DNA of 64,000 bases from Nitrospira sp. (GTDB lineage: Bacteria; Nitrospirota; Nitrospiria; Nitrospirales; Nitrospiraceae), in NCBI GenBank assembly GCA_029194725.1, contig JARFXQ010000004.1, positions 62,001 to 126,000 on the forward strand, read 5' to 3'. Below, piece after piece: positions 60,285 through 64,000 of the stretch (its first letter is position 1; each line of letters opens with the position of its first letter). The position numbers and the translations under genes are program-made. The notes under the pieces were generated by a model, which was given only the letters and a program-made list of their open reading frames with translations, had not been told where the DNA came from and searched no databases.

Positions 60285-61883
60285 TCACATGAGAGCGTTC
60301 CACATTTCATTGCTCTTGTTTTTTGCTGAAGCCTGGCCTGTAAGCTTGAGGGCATTGGGAATCTCCTCGATCACGTCCCCCGCAATCAATCCGGCCTGTC
60401 CGTTTCTCGCTGCAGCCAAGTCACCGGCGGCTCCATGCAGGTATGTCGCAGCGCAGGCAGCCTCCCAGGAGGGTAGGCCTTGAGCTAGGAGTCCCACCAC
60501 CATGCCGGTTAACACATCGCCTGTTCCCGCCGTCGCCATCCCCGGATTCCCGGTAGGACAAATCGCAACGGCTCCATCTGGCCTGGCAACGACGGTTCTG
60601 GCTCCTTTTAGAACGACGAACAGGCCGCGCTCTCGGGCGAACCGGGAGGCAGTACCGATCCGATCGCTGTTGACAGTCTGAGGCGTGGCGTCCGCCTCCA
60701 ATCGAGCCATCTCTCCCGGATGCGGCGTGATGATCGGCGGCGTCTTGCAAGACGCCAAAATGGCCGTCCGCCCGGTCAACGCGTTCAGGGCGTCTGCATC
60801 CAGAACAGCCGGTCGATCAAGTTGCTTCGTCAAGCCCTGGACGAGTTCCACCGTTTCGGGATGGGTGGATAATCCTGGACCGATGGCGATAGCGGTTCTA
60901 GCCGTCATGAAGGCGACGAGCCGATCCAGCGAGGTCCGTGCAAAGGTGCGCGCTTTGGTTTCGGGCATCGGAACCGTCATCACCTCCAGCAGTTTCGCTT
61001 CCAATATATCGTTGACACTGGTGGGGACCGCGACGGTCACGAGACCGGCGCCGACACGCAGCGCCGCTCGCGCGGCCATGGCGGCGGCCCCGGTTTTTCC
61101 AACGGACCCGGCAATAATGCCGACATGACCGAATGTACCTTTGTGACTCGATGGCTGCCGTCTCGGCAGGTACGTTCGCACCTCGTGCTCTGTAATCAAC
61201 GTCGTTCTGCTCTCGACCGAATCAATGTAAGCCGGCGGAATTCCAATGTCCACAACGGCGACCTCGCCGGCCAGATCGATCCCACAGTTCTGATAGAGGC
61301 CCAACTTGGGCAGTCCAAAGGTCACGGTGAGGGAGGCACGAACGGCTCGGCCCAGGATCATGCCGGTATCAGCATGGAGGCCAGACGGTAGATCGACAGC
61401 CACCACGGGCCGGTCGGTTTCGTTGATACTATCAATGGCCTCAGCATAACGTCCGGTTACAGCAGAGGAGAGTCCTGTCCCGAGGAGCGCGTCGATGAGG
61501 ATATCGCTGTCCTGCAAAAGTACCTGGATCTGAGACTTGGACGTGAAAAGACGCACGGAAGATTTCCCCGCGCCACGGACGAATTGCTTATACATCGTCG
61601 CAGCATCACGGCTTAGGTCGGTGATGGGTGTCATGGCGAGCACGTGCACGTTCGCATGGCGTCGACGAAGCAGGCGAGCGGCGACGAATCCATCCCCTCC
61701 ATTGTTGCCTTTGCCGCATACAACGGTGACCGTCTTGCCCCGCAGGGGTCCCAACCGCTGTTCAAGGCAGGACGCGACGCCGGACCCGGCTCGTTCCATC
61801 AACGTGGTCGCTGGGATATGAGCCTCCGAGATGGTTCGGCGGTCGAGATCCTGCATCTGTGCAGCGGTAATGATCTTGGTCAT
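60285..61883 (-). CDS. nnr: Bifunctional NAD(P)H-hydrate epimerase and dehydratase
   Basis: 532 residues. N-terminal YjeF_N epimerase, 'AAQMQDLDRRT', 'VVCGKGNNGGDGFVAARLL' and 'IDALLGTGL'. C-terminal ADP-dependent dehydratase, ribokinase-like, with 'SHKGTFGHVGIIAGSVGKTG', 'ITPHPGEMARL' and the anion-hole 'GMATAGTGDVLTGMV'. Repairs hydrated NADH and NADPH. In the nnr-tsaE order seen in many genomes; 10 bp gap. Confidence 0.96.
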   Translation of the reverse strand: MTKIITAAQMQDLDRRTISEAHIPATTLMERAGSGVASCLEQRLGPLRGKTVTVVCGKGNNGGDGFVAARLLRRRHANVHVLAMTPITDLSRDAATMYKQFVRGAGKSSVRLFTSKSQIQVLLQDSDILIDALLGTGLSSAVTGRYAEAIDSINETDRPVVAVDLPSGLHADTGMILGRAVRASLTVTFGLPKLGLYQNCGIDLAGEVAVVDIGIPPAYIDSVESRTTLITEHEVRTYLPRRQPSSHKGTFGHVGIIAGSVGKTGAAAMAARAALRVGAGLVTVAVPTSVNDILEAKLLEVMTVPMPETKARTFARTSLDRLVAFMTARTAIAIGPGLSTHPETVELVQGLTKQLDRPAVLDADALNALTGRTAILASCKTPPIITPHPGEMARLEADATPQTVNSDRIGTASRFARERGLFVVLKGARTVVARPDGAVAICPTGNPGMATAGTGDVLTGMVVGLLAQGLPSWEAACAATYLHGAAGDLAAARNGQAGLIAGDVIEEIPNALKLTGQASAKNKSNEMWNALM

Positions 61884-61933
61884 GGTGACGTGGGATATTG
61901 AACGGACCGACCCAGCGGGTCGACGACATTAGA

Positions 61934-62647
61934 TCAACCGAGCAAAGCCTTCATCTCTTTCACGGCCTGTACGAGCCCGACAAGAACCGCCCGCGCGACG
62001 ATGCTGTGCCCGATGTTGTACTCGACGATTTCGGGAATATGCGCTAGACGCTTGATGTTGCGGTAATTCAGTCCGTGGCCTGCATTGACCCCGATCCCAA
62101 GCTTGTAAGCGAGCTTGGCGGCGTGGGTAATGGCCTCGAATTCCGCGTCGGCTTCCTTAGAACGCGTGGCATTTGCGTAACGACCGGTATGTAGCTCTAC
62201 GAAATCAGCCGAAATTTTATGCGCAGCCTTGATCTGATTCAGGTCGGGTTCGACGAAGACGCTGACTGGAATCCCCCCGTTATGTAACAGGGCCACAATG
62301 CCCTGAATGCGGTCACGTTGTCCCACAATATCAAGGCCGCCTTCCGTGGTGAGTTCCTGTCGCTTTTCCGGCACCAGGGTGACGAGGTCCGGCTTGATGT
62401 TCAGGGCGATTTTCGCCATTTCGCCGTCTGCCGCCATTTCAAGGTCGAGCTTCGTCCGGACAATTTCGCGAAGGAGCTGAAGGTCGCGGTCTTGGATATG
62501 GCGTCGGTCTTCCCGCAGATGAACGACCAGGCCATCGGCTCCCGCCAGTTCGACCAGTACCGCAGCCGCCAAAGGATCCGGATCGGACCCTCCACGTGCT
62601 TGCCGCAACGTCGCCACATGGTCGATATTCACACCAAGTCGGGCCAT
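61934..62647 (-). CDS. pdxJ: Pyridoxine 5'-phosphate synthase
   Basis: 237 residues, full length. TIM barrel opening '[20 protein letters not shown]', then '[17 protein letters not shown]', '[11 protein letters not shown]', '[18 protein letters not shown]' and '[18 protein letters not shown]'. Condenses 1-deoxyxylulose 5-phosphate with 3-amino-2-oxopropyl phosphate. Lies 50 bp upstream of nnr on the same strand. Confidence 0.97.
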   Translation of the reverse strand: MARLGVNIDHVATLRQARGGSDPDPLAAAVLVELAGADGLVVHLREDRRHIQDRDLQLLREIVRTKLDLEMAADGEMAKIALNIKPDLVTLVPEKRQELTTEGGLDIVGQRDRIQGIVALLHNGGIPVSVFVEPDLNQIKAAHKISADFVELHTGRYANATRSKEADAEFEAITHAAKLAYKLGIGVNAGHGLNYRNIKRLAHIPEIVEYNIGHSIVARAVLVGLVQAVKEMKALLG

Positions 62648-62931
62648 TCGCCCTCCTTTATGCAGTCAGCCTGATCACGAGCCTGTGAGAAAAACTGGAT
62701 ATTAGTAACAGAAAGGAACGAGATGGGGCAAGGACGGCTTCCTCGATGGGCGAAGGACCGGATGAAGGGGCTCTGTCCGTGGCAGCTTCGGAACCTCATG
62801 GGAATGAGGCAAATTGACTGGGCAAAAGCCCTCCATTAGAATAGGCGCCTTCAGCTCCCTTCGCTCATGTAGCGGTGATGAGTTAGTTTGGGAAACATCT
62901 AAGAACGGTTAGGAACAGTCAAAGGAAGTTC

Positions 62932-64000
62932 ATGGGGTTGGGCGAAGGTTTTTATCGAATCAAGCGACTCCCGCCGTATGTCTTCGCGCAGGTTCAATCC
63001 CTCAAGCTTGAGGCGCGGCAACGGGGGGAAGACATCATCGATTTTGGGATGGGCAATCCCGATCACCCGACACCGCCTCATATCGTCGAGAAGATGATCG
63101 AGGCTGCTCGCAAGGGGAAGAATCATCGTTACTCCGCATCGCGCGGCATCACGAAACTGCGGCACGCGATTTGTGCCTGGTACAAGCGAAACTATGATGT
63201 TGATCTGGATCAGGAGACCGAGGCCATCGTCACCATCGGATCAAAAGAAGGACTCGCCCACCTGGCATTAGCCCTGATCGGCCCAGGCGATGTGGTCCTG
63301 ACCCCGACGCCGACCTATCCCATCCACATGTACAGCTTCATCATTGCCGGCGGTGAGGTCCGTGGCATTGAACTCCGTCAAGATAGCGATTTCTTCGAGG
63401 ATCTGACGCGCGTCTATCGGCAAACGTTTCCGGGGCCGAAGATCCTCGTGATCAATTTTCCACACAATCCCACCACGGCCGTGGTTAATTTGGAGTTTTT
63501 CAAGAAGATCGTGGCGTTTGCCAAGGAGCACAACGTCATCGTCATCCACGACCTCGCCTACGCCGACCTTGTGTTCGACGGCTATAAGGCGCCAAGCTTT
63601 CTGCAGATTCCGGGAGCCAAAGACTGCGGGGTAGAGTTTTACACATTGTCCAAGGCCTACAACATGCCGGGTTGGCGGGTGGGTTTTTGTGTGGGCAATC
63701 GAGAGGTCGTCGGAGCATTGGCGAAGATTAAGAGTTACCTCGACTACGGTATTTTCCAGCCTCTTCAAATCGCCAGTGTGATTGCTTTGAACGGTCCTCA
63801 GGACTGTGTCAAGGAGACGGTTCTGCGCTATCAGAAACGCAGAGATACGCTGGTGGGTGGGCTGAATCGGATTGGATGGCAAGTCGCAAAACCGTTGGCC
63901 ACGATGTTTGTGTGGGCACGCATTCCCTTGCCCTACCGGCACATGGGGTCGCTGGAGTTTTCAAAACTCCTGCTCAAGGAAGCGAAGGTCGCAGTTTCGC
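62932..64000 (+). CDS. AlaC/DapL-like aminotransferase (3' partial)
   Basis: ATG at 62932 with AAAGGAAG upstream; open to the window edge (356 codons seen of about 400). Fold-type I PLP enzyme: '[20 protein letters not shown]', '[15 protein letters not shown]', '[15 protein letters not shown]', '[13 protein letters not shown]', '[15 protein letters not shown]' and the lysine of '[17 protein letters not shown]'. The pattern is that of AlaC-type glutamate-pyruvate aminotransferases, which are annotated often as LL-diaminopimelate aminotransferase. Divergent from pdxJ. Confidence 0.9.
   Translation, partial: MGLGEGFYRIKRLPPYVFAQVQSLKLEARQRGEDIIDFGMGNPDHPTPPHIVEKMIEAARKGKNHRYSASRGITKLRHAICAWYKRNYDVDLDQETEAIVTIGSKEGLAHLALALIGPGDVVLTPTPTYPIHMYSFIIAGGEVRGIELRQDSDFFEDLTRVYRQTFPGPKILVINFPHNPTTAVVNLEFFKKIVAFAKEHNVIVIHDLAYADLVFDGYKAPSFLQIPGAKDCGVEFYTLSKAYNMPGWRVGFCVGNREVVGALAKIKSYLDYGIFQPLQIASVIALNGPQDCVKETVLRYQKRRDTLVGGLNRIGWQVAKPLATMFVWARIPLPYRHMGSLEFSKLLLKEAKVAVS

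Overview
The window is a chromosomal segment of a Gram-negative-type bacterium. Gene content and gene order fit the genus Nitrospira (phylum Nitrospirota). Clues are the homodimeric pyruvate dehydrogenase run aceE-aceF-lpd, the rimP-nusA-infB-ylxP-rbfA-truB-rpsO-pnp-M16 peptidase block, many small secreted and cupredoxin-type proteins, a DUF2934 protein and a wealth of two-component and stress genes. The genus is an inference from content, not from a database match.

Layout. 1-2.1 kb: end of holA, rpsT, pyrF and a tRNA-His. 2.1-3.8 kb: a scarred patch with an IS110-type transposase remnant, a possible carboxymuconolactone decarboxylase scrap, an intact GC-rich queuosine-precursor transporter (yhhQ) and the first residues of a REP-type transposase. 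4-6.8 kb: one large protein fusing an acyl carrier domain, a fatty acyl-AMP ligase and a PlsC acyltransferase. 7.1-13.2 kb: small stress genes on the minus strand (truncated DnaJ, Hsp20, DUF2934 protein, two paralogous small 'TWNQVF' proteins, a zinc-ribbon protein) and a NarL-type two-component pair. 13.8-19.5 kb: pyruvate dehydrogenase. 20.2-24 kb: DUF5989 / SxtJ-like / carbamoyltransferase / SGNH hydrolase set, probably modifying a surface molecule. 24-31 kb: a P-type Ca2+ ATPase, two paralogous lipoproteins, a deletion-fused Cus/Czc efflux relic and two paralogous L7/L12-like membrane proteins. 31.5-42 kb: metabolic genes (aminotransferase, inositol-phosphatase family, corA, leuCD, D-amino acid transaminase) mixed with MEKHLA, CBS, cupredoxin, ferredoxin, DUF192 and Rieske proteins. 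42-52 kb: the translation/RNA operon. 52-54 kb: two small secreted proteins.

53.9-56.8 kb is the most unusual stretch. It is a graveyard of immune-type genes beside mutS: a TIR domain with three TGA stops, directly followed by a formylglycine-enzyme-like C-terminus that looks like the variable region of a diversity-generating retroelement; then an 81-bp divergent copy of the mutS 3' end; then a second TIR gene with two in-frame stops but no frameshift; a STAND/WD40-type C-terminal tail; and a frameshifted patatin N-terminus. The two mutS-end copies bracket about 2.1 kb, which suggests insertion or recombination at the mutS end. No reverse transcriptase or template repeat is visible in the window.

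56.7-64 kb: mutS, a LapA-domain protein, tsaE, nnr, pdxJ and the start of an alaC-like aminotransferase. No rRNA, CRISPR array, prophage or complete insertion sequence was seen.
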